The notes under the pieces were generated by a model, which saw only the letters and a program-made list of their open reading frames with translations, was not told where the DNA came from and ran no database searches. The translations under genes were made by a program, and so were the position numbers. From Chitinophagales bacterium (lineage in GTDB: Bacteria; Bacteroidota; Bacteroidia; Chitinophagales; Saprospiraceae), in the NCBI GenBank assembly GCA_022360175.1, contig JAKSDI010000222.1, positions 1 to 49,254 of the forward strand: 49,254 nt of DNA, written 5' to 3'. Positions 23,820-32,383 of the stretch are shown here, piece after piece. How positions within the stretch are numbered: the first letter of the stretch is position 1; every line of letters begins with the position of its first letter.

Positions 23820-24728
23820 TCAATCGTCCAACGGCAAATTATAAACCAATCTGGCAGAAATAAATGGGCCATCATTAAAAGGAACACTTAGGATAGGTCT
23901 TTCGTCATTAACTCGGACAGTAGGTATTCCCCAATCTACCATTTGATTTTCTGCAAACTGCTCATAACTGCGCGATAAAGAATAGCCTGCTCTTAGTTCG
24001 GCATGTATATTACCCTTGACACGGTGGCGTGCAAACAAGCTTAGCTCTATTGCATTTCTTTCGATATAATCGTGCTTATAATCTTCGTTGAGAGGGAAGG
24101 TCATCACCAGAGCAAATTCATGAAATCCTACACTGAAATCTTCATTGATTTGCTTTTTTACTTTCATATATATAGGTAGCAAACCTTCTATACTCCAATC
24201 CTCCCCAAACTGCCAATTGAGAAATACAAGCGGGACAAAGAACGGGCCAAACAGCTCCTGATTATAAGAAGCCCCAAAGCGCATTAATAATCTGTCATGA
24301 AAACGTTTTTCATACATAGCAATACCTCCAAACTGAAAGCTTGATCCTCCGTCAAAATCACTCATCAATCGTGGCATAGCCAATAACATGAATCCTTTAT
24401 CTTCACTGAAATGATGATACAGGCCTGTCTGCAAAATGATAGCATGTAGGCCCAGTGGATTGGCCATCATCTCTGGTATATCACTATCGGTATCTACATT
24501 AAAATTGTAGTAAGATAAATTGCTGTACCAGATATCGTTTTCCCCAATAGGTATGGGAAGTTTGGCATTAAGGCTATAAATTGTTTCCAGAGCCTGCCCA
24601 TCTATAGGGGCTTCATAATCGCTGGGGATCCCATATTGGGCACCAATAGTGAAGAGGTCTATACTATTTTGAGCAAAAGTTAAAGCTCCGGTGTATACCA
24701 GAAAAAGAAAAGCTAATAGGTGTCTCAT
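23820..24728 (-). CDS. DUF6268-like outer-membrane beta-barrel protein
   Basis: The 302-residue protein has a signal peptide (residues 1-19, ending TFAQ) and alternating amphipathic strands throughout, with aromatic-rich turns (NDIWYSNLSYYNF, FGGIAMYEKRFHDRLLMRFGASY). It ends ...ISARLVYNLPLDD. This resembles outer-membrane barrels grouped as DUF6268. It is probably a small barrel of unknown cargo. It is divergent from the downstream pentapeptide pair and convergent with the first pentapeptide gene, so there is no operon evidence linking them. Confidence 0.72.
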   Translation of the reverse strand: MRHLLAFLFLVYTGALTFAQNSIDLFTIGAQYGIPSDYEAPIDGQALETIYSLNAKLPIPIGENDIWYSNLSYYNFNVDTDSDIPEMMANPLGLHAIILQTGLYHHFSEDKGFMLLAMPRLMSDFDGGSSFQFGGIAMYEKRFHDRLLMRFGASYNQELFGPFFVPLVFLNWQFGEDWSIEGLLPIYMKVKKQINEDFSVGFHEFALVMTFPLNEDYKHDYIERNAIELSLFARHRVKGNIHAELRAGYSLSRSYEQFAENQMVDWGIPTVRVNDERPILSVPFNDGPFISARLVYNLPLDD

Positions 24729-25044
24729 AATTTATGAATGCAGAGTTAGAATGCTAAATGTTAAAGGTGATAAATATAGACAACTTCCTTTAGTTAGTTT
24801 TATTAGGTCAGATTTTATTGCTAAAAAATTATGTATAACATGAAAATATTGTACAGCGGAGATTAGTATAAATGATAGTGAGAAGTTTGAAGAGTTCCTG
24901 CATCATTTCAAACCGTTAAACAATATATTAAGAACATCAACGCTTCTAATTGTCTGTTTAGCGTTTTTTGCATTACTTCTTTATCATTGTGGATGCTGTA
25001 AAAACATAGAATTTCCTATCTTTCTTGTAAATTCAGCTTAGTTC
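24729..25044. other. Gene-free divergent promoter region
   Basis: This AT-rich space lies between the divergent DUF6268-like gene and pentapeptide paralogue 2. TATCTTTC at 25017-25024 is one base off the TAnnTTTG consensus but lacks a well-spaced TTG. No repeats or RNA genes are seen. Confidence 0.5.
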
Positions 25045-26802
25045 ATGCTAGAAACGGTATTTTATTACTCAGGGATAGTCTTATGGATAGTGATCATTGT
25101 ATGGACAATACTTCGTTTGGCTTTCGGCGAAGCTTGGATGCTTAAAGTAGGTGGTTTCCTTTTTCTAGGATCAGGTTTGATGCAGTCTGCTAAGAAGCTA
25201 AAGAATGAAATAAAGGAGAAGGATATAAAAGATGATACCCTTACAGAAGTAGCAGTAAGGATATTCTGGAGGCTTACTCGATTGGGCTTAATAGGTTTAA
25301 TAATTGCAGGTATACCCGTATGGTTACTTTTGCAACAAAATCAACTCATAGAAGCTCAAAATAAGTTGTTTCAATACCAGAATGAAAAGGTAACACAGCA
25401 AACACATCTTTTAAATAGTCAAGATGAAAAGCTTGGACTTCAAAATAAACTATTCGCCTCTCAGAATGATCTTTTTACTGATCAAAACCAAAAAATAGAT
25501 ACACAAACATCACTTTTTGAGGATCAAAATTTAAAGATTGATATACAGTCTGAGTTATTCCGGGATCAGAACTATTTGATAGAATTGCAAAAGATTCAGA
25601 TAGATTCACAGATCAATTTATTAGCAGGTCAGAATAGTCGGATAGACACTCAAAATTATAGAGTCAACATACAAAATAATTTACTTGAAGCCGATAGGAG
25701 AAGCTCCTTAGTCTTTTTGATGAGTAATATTTTAGATGAAGTTGCAAATGAGCTAGTTATACAAGGTAAAGACAGTAAAAAGGAATTAAGCCAGCCCTTG
25801 ATCAATAGGATTATTGCACTAAGTAGAGCATTTACACCTTATAGAGTTTTGCAAGGAGATAGTCTTAGTTTAGAACTAGTAAGCCCTGAGAGGGGGCAAT
25901 TATTTATTGCTCTACTAGCAAACCATTTAGATAGCTTAACACAAAACTCAATTGTTTCAAATGGGAATTTTTCTAATGCAGTTATTGGAAATATTGCTAT
26001 TCCTAAAGGTCAATTTGAAAATGCAAAGCTTAATCAAGCTTCATTCAATACATCTTTAAATGATTATTATAGCCAGATATTAGAAGATTCTTTAAGTATT
26101 TTAGAATTTACTCGGATGTTTAACGGTGCTATTGGAAGTAATATTGATTTGCCTTTGAATAAGGAAGATGTTGTAATAACAAATATCTATGGAGAATCAT
26201 ATCCAATAAATATAGAAGGATTGATAGGGCCAGATTTTAGAAGAGCTAACTTTAAAAATGCAAACTTGGAAAACTCGAAGTTAAATTTTGCTTTCCTAAA
26301 TTATGCTATATTAAAACGAGCTAATATGTCTGGTGCAAAGTTGCGGGGTGCTATATTAAGTAATGCTAATTTGGATTTAGCAGTATTAGATAATGCTGAT
26401 TTACTTCATGCCTTTTTATTTAAGGCAACATATAATGATGCTATATTCAATCAAGCGAATTTAAAGGGGGGAGATTTGAGGTACTCAAATGCTTTCGGAG
26501 CTAAATTTATAAATGCAAACCTGACTAATGCGAATTTTAAAAAAGCAAATTTACGCCATAGTGACTTCAGTAACGCAAATATGGAAAGTGCTAATTTGGA
26601 GGATACTGTTCTTGACTATGTGATTTTTGAAAACACAATTTTACGAAATTGTAGTTTGAAAAGGGCTAAAGGATTGACTTATAATCAACTCTTATTGTCG
26701 AGGTCACTCTACAACTGTGAGGGGCTAGATAATAAGATCAGAACCCAACTCACAATAGTGAAACCATGCCTTTTTACCCCAGAGGGCTGTCCTAAAGAAT
26801 AG
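25045..26802 (+). CDS. Membrane pentapeptide-repeat protein with Gln-heptad coil (paralogue 2)
   Basis: The 585-residue protein has membrane helices at about residues 7-26 and 79-97. The coiled coil has Gln at 105 and then every seventh residue to 210, sixteen heptads without a miss (QNKLFQY, QNEKVTQ and so on). The conserved linker domain at about 218-303 contains DRRSSLVFLMSNILDEV and SPERGQLFIALLANHLDSLTQ. An insertion at about 330-395 interrupts before the pentapeptide repeats (about 396-540). The tail has RSLYNCEGLD...KPCLFTPEGC. It is followed after 22 bp by paralogue 3, clearly an operon. No enzymatic motif is seen. Confidence 0.85.
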   Translation: MLETVFYYSGIVLWIVIIVWTILRLAFGEAWMLKVGGFLFLGSGLMQSAKKLKNEIKEKDIKDDTLTEVAVRIFWRLTRLGLIGLIIAGIPVWLLLQQNQLIEAQNKLFQYQNEKVTQQTHLLNSQDEKLGLQNKLFASQNDLFTDQNQKIDTQTSLFEDQNLKIDIQSELFRDQNYLIELQKIQIDSQINLLAGQNSRIDTQNYRVNIQNNLLEADRRSSLVFLMSNILDEVANELVIQGKDSKKELSQPLINRIIALSRAFTPYRVLQGDSLSLELVSPERGQLFIALLANHLDSLTQNSIVSNGNFSNAVIGNIAIPKGQFENAKLNQASFNTSLNDYYSQILEDSLSILEFTRMFNGAIGSNIDLPLNKEDVVITNIYGESYPINIEGLIGPDFRRANFKNANLENSKLNFAFLNYAILKRANMSGAKLRGAILSNANLDLAVLDNADLLHAFLFKATYNDAIFNQANLKGGDLRYSNAFGAKFINANLTNANFKKANLRHSDFSNANMESANLEDTVLDYVIFENTILRNCSLKRAKGLTYNQLLLSRSLYNCEGLDNKIRTQLTIVKPCLFTPEGCPKE

Positions 26803-26824
26803 TATATAAAATAAATAGCCAATC

Positions 26825-28465
26825 ATGCCCCTAAAACGTCCAAACATCAACTTCAAAGTCATCTTCGGTGTCCTGCTAGGAGCTGCGGGAGGAAGCATTC
26901 TTACCTTTTATTGGAATGATCTTTCCCAGTTTTATGCCAGTGAAGTAGGCTTTGGAATAATAGCCATTTTAGTACTGGTTGCTTTGTATTTAATCACCAG
27001 GATCATTGGAAAGTACCTCAATAGCAAAGTAGATCAATCTATAGAGCGTATTGGCGTAAAAGCGCAAGAAGCTATCCGTAACCCTGACCAAGTTCCCCAA
27101 AAGCTAAAAGATATTACTAATGATATAAAGCCTTTCCTATCCTTATGGACATTGAATAAACTGTTGTCACTGGTTATTTTGGCTATGGCTACAGTATTGG
27201 GAGGTATTATTGCCATACAAGCCAATAAGCTCATAGATAATCAGAATAAAATTGTACAAGATCAAAACAGACTTTTTGGTACGCAAAATAGGTATGTAGC
27301 ACAAGAGCTGGAGAAAATTACTGAACAGACTAACTTTTTTAAAAAGCAAACGGATTTGCTGGATAGTCAGCTTGTGCAGATGGGGGCTCAAAATGATTTG
27401 ATCTTGGATCAAAATGAACGAATAGGTATTCAAACAGGCTTACTTCAGGATCAAAACTATTTGATAGGACTACAACAAATTCAGACAGATTCTCAAATCA
27501 GTCTACTGGCTGGACAAAATAGTAGAATTGATACTCAAAACTATAGAATTAACATACAGAATAATTTATTAGAAGCAGACAGGAGGAGCGCTTTGATATT
27601 TTTGATGAGTAACATTTTAGACAAGGTAGATGAAGAGATTCAAGTTCAAAAACAAAAGATAAATAAGGAATCCCAAATTAATGATAGTACAAAATTTTCA
27701 TTGAGTAATAATTTAATTAATCGCATAACAGCTTTAAGTAAGGCTTTAATGCCTTACAGATTACTTGAAGGAGATACTCTTTCTGCTAAATTGGTAAGTC
27801 CTGAACGAGGACAATTATTTATAGCATTAATGCAAAATAACTTTGATAGCTTGACACAAAAAGCTATTGTTAAATATAGTAATTTTTCTTACGCAACTGT
27901 AAGTGGTATAGATTTACGTTCTTCATTTTTAGAGAGAGCAGGATTAAGTGCTTCTAATATTGTGGGGATTGACTTTCGTGGAGGTTCTTATACCGGTATT
28001 CATTTTTTGGGTTCGTATATGCAAAGTGCTTTTTTTACTGATTCTAAACTTGATTATAGTAATTTCGATGAATCAACTATTAGCGAGTCCTATTTTAGAA
28101 ATGCAGATTTAAGTAATGCTTCTTTCAAGAAGGTGCATATCAGATTATCCTACTTTGATAATTCTAACTTGAGAGGAGCCGACTTTTCCCAGGCTTATTT
28201 ATCATTTACAACCTTTTATGGTGCCGATTTTAGTGAAGCCGACCTCAGTGGCACGAGACTATATGGTTCTAGTTTTGTTGACGCAATTTTTAATAATGCG
28301 AATCTTAGTAACGTCAATTTCAAAGGGGCAAAAGGCTTAACTTTTCTAAGTCTATCATATGCAAAGACTCTGTATCAAAGTGAAGGGTTGGACTATAGAA
28401 TCAAAAAAGCATTGCTAAACACAAAGCCCTGTCTATTCAAAGAAAAGGGGTGCCCAAATAATTAA
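26825..28465 (+). CDS. Membrane pentapeptide-repeat protein with Gln-heptad coil (paralogue 3)
   Basis: The 546-residue protein has a different N-terminus from its paralogues, with three hydrophobic helices (about residues 9-28, 41-61 and 111-132). The Gln-heptad coil runs from Q140 to Q245 (fifteen of sixteen positions Gln, E161 the exception). The stretch from QNSRIDTQNYR to the linker is almost identical to paralogue 2, indicating recent duplication or gene conversion. A linker domain (about 253-350), pentapeptide repeats (about 353-507) and the tail LYQSEGLD...KPCLFKEKGC follow. Cotranscribed with paralogue 2. Confidence 0.85.
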   Translation: MPLKRPNINFKVIFGVLLGAAGGSILTFYWNDLSQFYASEVGFGIIAILVLVALYLITRIIGKYLNSKVDQSIERIGVKAQEAIRNPDQVPQKLKDITNDIKPFLSLWTLNKLLSLVILAMATVLGGIIAIQANKLIDNQNKIVQDQNRLFGTQNRYVAQELEKITEQTNFFKKQTDLLDSQLVQMGAQNDLILDQNERIGIQTGLLQDQNYLIGLQQIQTDSQISLLAGQNSRIDTQNYRINIQNNLLEADRRSALIFLMSNILDKVDEEIQVQKQKINKESQINDSTKFSLSNNLINRITALSKALMPYRLLEGDTLSAKLVSPERGQLFIALMQNNFDSLTQKAIVKYSNFSYATVSGIDLRSSFLERAGLSASNIVGIDFRGGSYTGIHFLGSYMQSAFFTDSKLDYSNFDESTISESYFRNADLSNASFKKVHIRLSYFDNSNLRGADFSQAYLSFTTFYGADFSEADLSGTRLYGSSFVDAIFNNANLSNVNFKGAKGLTFLSLSYAKTLYQSEGLDYRIKKALLNTKPCLFKEKGCPNN

Positions 28466-28496
28466 AAAACGACAACCTAAATGACACATAAATAAA

Positions 28497-28534
28497 AAAG
28501 CCCACTGTAACTAATTGATAGACAGTGAGCTTTT
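28497..28534. terminator. Terminator after the pentapeptide operon
   Basis: AAAAGCCCACTGT pairs with ACAGTGAGCTTTT (12 of 13) over a 12-13 nt loop. It lies between the plus-strand pentapeptide operon and the minus-strand tRNAs. Confidence 0.7.
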
Positions 28535-28545
28535 AAAAAAGATTG

Positions 28546-28620
28546 TCGGGGCGGCAGGATTCGAACCTGCGGCCCCCTGCTCCCAAAGCAGGTGCGCTAA
28601 CCGGACTGCGCTACGCCCCG
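28546..28620 (-). tRNA. tRNA-Pro(UGG)
   Basis: On the minus strand the acceptor stem CGGGGCG pairs with CGCCCCG, discriminator A at 28546. The anticodon arm CCTGC-TTTGGGA-GCAGG gives anticodon TGG. The T arm is GCAGG-TTCGAAT-CCTGC. CCA is not encoded. It lies 28 bp from the tRNA-Ser(GCU) gene and is probably cotranscribed with it. Confidence 0.95.
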
Positions 28621-28648
28621 AACATATATATCTTGATCCGATGAAGAG

Positions 28649-28737
28649 CGGTGACGGGGGGATTCGAACCCCCGATACCCCGTTAAGAGTATGCCAGTTT
28701 AGCAAACTGGTGGTTTCAGCCACTCACCCACGTCACC
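28649..28737 (-). tRNA. tRNA-Ser(GCU)
   Basis: On the minus strand the acceptor stem GGTGACG pairs with CGTCACC, discriminator G at 28649. The anticodon loop TTTGCTAA gives GCT. A long variable arm makes it a type II tRNA, and the T arm is GGGGGTTCGAATCCCCC. It is the upstream gene of a two-tRNA cluster. Confidence 0.95.
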
Positions 28738-28946
28738 GGGTAAATTTCTGAGTTTCAGATTCAAGATTTTCACTTGAGAAGAACAATCGTTATTGCTCTT
28801 ATTTTTAAAGCGATGCAAAGATAAATGCGCAAATGATAAAATCAAATATTTGGTGTAGGTTTTTTTTGTTTTTTTTTCTCGTTTGCTGCTATCGCTTTGT
28901 AAATCAAGGAGTACAACGCAAAGATTTTTTTTTGAGTTCCTTCAAT

Positions 28947-30383
28947 TTATTGCTCGTGTAAGCTCAACTTGATTTTTTTCTCCAGTTCTGCTACCGTATC
29001 GTGGAAAATGGCATCAGTTTCCATCAGGTCCTGAACTGTTTTACAGGAATAGATAACCGTACTGTGATCTCTTCCAAAATTCTCTCCAATGGCCTTTAAA
29101 GAGCGATCAGTAAGATTTTTTGCAAGATACATGGATAACTGCCGAGCAATTACTACTTGTCGCTTACGGGTCTTTCCTTGCAGCTTTTCTACAGGAAGGC
29201 TGAAATGTTCGGCAACGAGCTTTTGAATATACTCGACTGTGATTTCTTTATTGATTTGTTTTACGAAGTTGCGAATTACATTCTTCGCCAAGCCCATATC
29301 AATTTCCTGCCGATTAAGAGAGGATTGAGCAATAAGAGAAACCAAAACACCTTCCAATTCGCGGATGTTGTTCTTTATATTATAACAGATAAACTCCGTC
29401 ACATTTTGAGGCAACTCAACACCTTCCTCATTCATTTTGGCTTCAAGGATCGCCATACGGGTTTCCAGATCTGGAGCTTGCAGATCGGCAGACAGTCCCC
29501 ATTTGAAACGAGATAACAGGCGTTCTTCCATGCCATCCAAATCTTTTGGTGGGCGATCAGAAGTGATAATGATTTGCTTGCCGTTTTGATGGAGTTGATT
29601 GAAGATGTGGAAGAATATTTCCTGGGTCTTTTGCTTATTGGCTAAAAACTGGATATCATCAACGATTAATACATCAATTAGTTGGTAGAAGTTTACAAAA
29701 TCATTAACGGCGTTGTTTTTGATAGACTGGATGATCTGATTGGTAAATTTCTCTGAAGAAACGTATAAAACGGTCTTGCTTGGTATTTTTCTCAGTACTT
29801 CATTTCCAATAGCATGTGCGAGGTGCGTTTTGCCCAATCCCACGTCTCCAAAAATAACTAGAGGATTGAAAGAAGTACCTCCTGGCTTTTTAGCAATTGC
29901 GAGACCTGCAGAACGAGCCAAACGATTACAATCTCCTTCTATATAGTTATCAAATATATAAGTTGGATTTAGCTGAGGATCTACCTTTACTTTTTTGATG
30001 CCAGGAATGACAAAAGGATTCTTGATACTTTGAGTATCTACCATGCCAGGAGTATAACCTTCATTAGCAGGGCGGCCATTACCGTGTACACGCTCACGCT
30101 TTACATGCTCACGTTTACCATACCCATTACTGCTCATTAGTATTTGGTACTCCAGGCGCCCTTTGTCGCCTAGTTCTCTCCTGATAGTTGTCTTCAACAG
30201 ATTTACATAATGTTCTTCCAGCCATTCATAGAAAAACTTATTAGGTACCTGAATAGTTAAGGCATTATTGTCCAGGCGCACCGGCTTGATTGGTTCAAAC
30301 CAGGTCCTGTAACTCTGTTGGTTGACGTTTTTTTGGATAGTCTGTAAACAGTTACCCCAGACTGTAGCGTGATCTCTTGTCAT
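28947..30383 (-). CDS. dnaA: Chromosomal replication initiator DnaA
   Basis: The 478-residue initiator opens oriC. The N-terminal DnaB-interaction domain (residues about 5-70, WGNCLQTIQ...QSYRTWFEPIKPV) is followed by a linker and the AAA+ domain with Walker A GDVGLGKTHLAHA and Walker B VLIVDDIQFLANK. The C-terminal helix-turn-helix has the signature GRDHSTVIYSCKTV. Length and order are typical. dnaN and gyrB are not adjacent, as is common in Bacteroidota, where dnaA often stands apart. The upstream region (30384-30741) is AT-rich. Confidence 0.96.
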   Translation of the reverse strand: MTRDHATVWGNCLQTIQKNVNQQSYRTWFEPIKPVRLDNNALTIQVPNKFFYEWLEEHYVNLLKTTIRRELGDKGRLEYQILMSSNGYGKREHVKRERVHGNGRPANEGYTPGMVDTQSIKNPFVIPGIKKVKVDPQLNPTYIFDNYIEGDCNRLARSAGLAIAKKPGGTSFNPLVIFGDVGLGKTHLAHAIGNEVLRKIPSKTVLYVSSEKFTNQIIQSIKNNAVNDFVNFYQLIDVLIVDDIQFLANKQKTQEIFFHIFNQLHQNGKQIIITSDRPPKDLDGMEERLLSRFKWGLSADLQAPDLETRMAILEAKMNEEGVELPQNVTEFICYNIKNNIRELEGVLVSLIAQSSLNRQEIDMGLAKNVIRNFVKQINKEITVEYIQKLVAEHFSLPVEKLQGKTRKRQVVIARQLSMYLAKNLTDRSLKAIGENFGRDHSTVIYSCKTVQDLMETDAIFHDTVAELEKKIKLSLHEQ

Positions 30384-30741
30384 CTCCAGTGAATGATAGC
30401 CGTAGTTAAAAAATAATGTTAAAAGTCTAGAGTATCAGCAAGTTATGAAAACAAAAAAGATTGACTGCGCTTTTGTGGATATAAGTCCTTGCAAAAGCAA
30501 TGTCACGAATTTTTCTGTGCCCTTCTTAATTACGGAGGAATACAAAGTTGAGAAAAATTATTCAAAGAAAAAACTGCTGTTGATAAGTTTAATGCCAAAA
30601 TAGATGCCTACAATTGTGTAAACACTTTGCTAAGGCTTGTGCTACTTCATGTTAGCAAACTGAAAAAAAAAAATCTCTTTCTTAATAAGGCTGTTAATAA
30701 CCTTGAAATAAATGTTAGTTACTGTGTTAATCGGTTGGTTG
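30384..30741. other. Gene-free AT-rich region upstream of dnaA
   Basis: This divergence-free gap separates two minus-strand genes. It contains a TGTGGATAT at about 30474 (8 of 9 to an inverted DnaA box TTATCCACA) and weaker relatives such as TGTTAATAA. This could mean dnaA autoregulation or an origin, but there is no tight cluster of perfect boxes. Nothing else recognisable. Confidence 0.35.
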
Positions 30742-32160
30742 TTAATGTGTTTTGTGTTTTTCAATTTGCTGGATTAGCCAACTTCTATCACTCAGAGCTT
30801 TTGTAGCTGCAATCTCCTCACGTATCTGGCTAGTAGCGTTATTTTTTATCTTAGATATCTTATATAAAATGCTCACAAAATTTAGATAGGATGCTTTGAC
30901 GTGTTTGGTCAAAGATTTTTGCCTTTGTAGGAATATCTTAAAAGAAGAGATTAGTGATAAGAAAGCCTCTATTTCTTCAGTTTCATAGTATATTTTAAGT
31001 AAAGTAGCCTTTGCATCCAAATTATAGTGAATATCTGAAAATTCTACTTTATTTAATTCAGATAAAGCGTTGCCATATGCCTTTTTATGAAAGTAAATAT
31101 CGGCTAAACTGAAATGGTAAGCATCTTTTCTTAGTGCTTCTGTCAGATAATGACTGTATCTTTTTACGAAGCTTTCAACCCATTCCAGGCGTTGTAAGCC
31201 TAGTCCAAGTTTGACTACGTTTTTATAAATCCACGGAGATAACTTTCCTTTTTCTAATAAAAGGCCCTTTTCAATACCTTCAGAATAGAAGTGCATCAAC
31301 TCGGCGGCGTAATCTCGTTCGCCAATCCGTATCTTATGTACACAAAAATTAATGGCAAGCAGGAATAATTGACGGGCTTCCGTTTCAGTGAAAACGGAGA
31401 GATGTTCGCTAAGGTAATTTCTAAATTGTTCAAAATTGGCTTTGTCGTTTTTTTGCGTTAGGGCAAGCATTAGGTAATGATAGACTATAATAGAAGGCTC
31501 TGATTCAAAGGACTGCAATTCGAGCATTTTTTCTATCAATGGTAAGAATGGTATGTCATACTGGATAGGTAAGAACTTTTGCCGATCGAGCATGATACAA
31601 GAGTATTGAAGCTTTTGAGCGAGATAATATCGATCGAATTGATTGGCTGCTAATTGAAGATTAGTACTGGTCCTGTGTATTTTCTTACTGGAAAAATGTT
31701 GCTCTTCCAGTTCCTCCAGAATGGTAGACTGGTAAAAATATTGACAGTCTCTATAGCTGATGTCATCCAATAATTTTCTTGCTTTACGAGCTTGATGCAA
31801 ATAAGCTTTTTCTTGTTGCTTTTTTAAATGAGCTCTTGCTGTGTACAAATAGGGGAGTGCTCTGTCCTGCTCGAATTCCTGAATACCAAGATATTGTTCT
31901 GCAAGCCGAAATACTTCACTGATTAGATGATTGAGTTTGCGTTCGTCGTATTTTTCATTGGGAAATAATTTACAAAACAAGACTTCTCTTTTTATTTTTT
32001 CTTCGGGGAACCCATACTTAGCTAATGGTTTCAAAATTTTATATAACTCAAGATTGATTTCTTTTTTATTGAAATAAGGAGAGGATAAAAAATCCTTAAA
32101 CGCTCGTAGCTCACTACTGCTAAAGGATTCCAATAAGCTAATGAGTTTGCTTTGCTTCAT
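30742..32160 (-). CDS. Uncharacterised helical-repeat protein
   Basis: The 472-residue, almost entirely alpha-helical soluble protein has many Tyr/Leu/Lys-rich amphipathic helices resembling TPR-like repeats. It begins MKQSKLISLLESFSSSELRAFKDFLSSPYFN, an N-terminal motif I associate with a family repeated in Saprospirales-type genomes, in which the rest of the protein is weakly conserved. No membrane segment, signal or catalytic motif is seen. Likely a scaffold or protein-interaction role, but the function is unknown. Confidence 0.8.
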   Translation of the reverse strand: MKQSKLISLLESFSSSELRAFKDFLSSPYFNKKEINLELYKILKPLAKYGFPEEKIKREVLFCKLFPNEKYDERKLNHLISEVFRLAEQYLGIQEFEQDRALPYLYTARAHLKKQQEKAYLHQARKARKLLDDISYRDCQYFYQSTILEELEEQHFSSKKIHRTSTNLQLAANQFDRYYLAQKLQYSCIMLDRQKFLPIQYDIPFLPLIEKMLELQSFESEPSIIVYHYLMLALTQKNDKANFEQFRNYLSEHLSVFTETEARQLFLLAINFCVHKIRIGERDYAAELMHFYSEGIEKGLLLEKGKLSPWIYKNVVKLGLGLQRLEWVESFVKRYSHYLTEALRKDAYHFSLADIYFHKKAYGNALSELNKVEFSDIHYNLDAKATLLKIYYETEEIEAFLSLISSFKIFLQRQKSLTKHVKASYLNFVSILYKISKIKNNATSQIREEIAATKALSDRSWLIQQIEKHKTH

Positions 32161-32330
32161 GATTTAATTAGTTAGCCATCTGTAAGACGAATAAAAAAGC
32201 AAAAAAGGTTAAAATGCTTGTTTCTTAAATTTTGATAAATGTATTGTTTTTTTTGTATTAAATTACTGGTAATTAATATTTTATGTTTTATTGTGATGTT
32301 TTTTTTTGCGATAAAATAACAAAAATGTAA

Positions 32331-32361
32331 TTGTCTCTCAACTGGAAGGGCTGTACTTTTG
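32331..32361 (+). promoter_or_regulatory. Bacteroidota-type promoter
   Basis: TTG at 32331-32333 is followed 20 bp later by TACTTTTG at 32354-32361, a full match to the -7 consensus TAnnTTTG. The start codon at 32384 follows 22 bp downstream. This is the clearest promoter in the window. Confidence 0.7.
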
Positions 32362-32383
32362 AGTAAAATATTGCAATAACCCT

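Noticed and set aside
28649-28737. tRNA-Ser(GCU) as a second integration site
   Set aside because: No duplicated 3' end was found nearby, so there is no sign of insertion.
28511-28751. Open frames covering the tRNA-Pro/tRNA-Ser pair
   Set aside because: They translate tRNA sequence. Similar spurious frames over tRNAs are commonly annotated by mistake.
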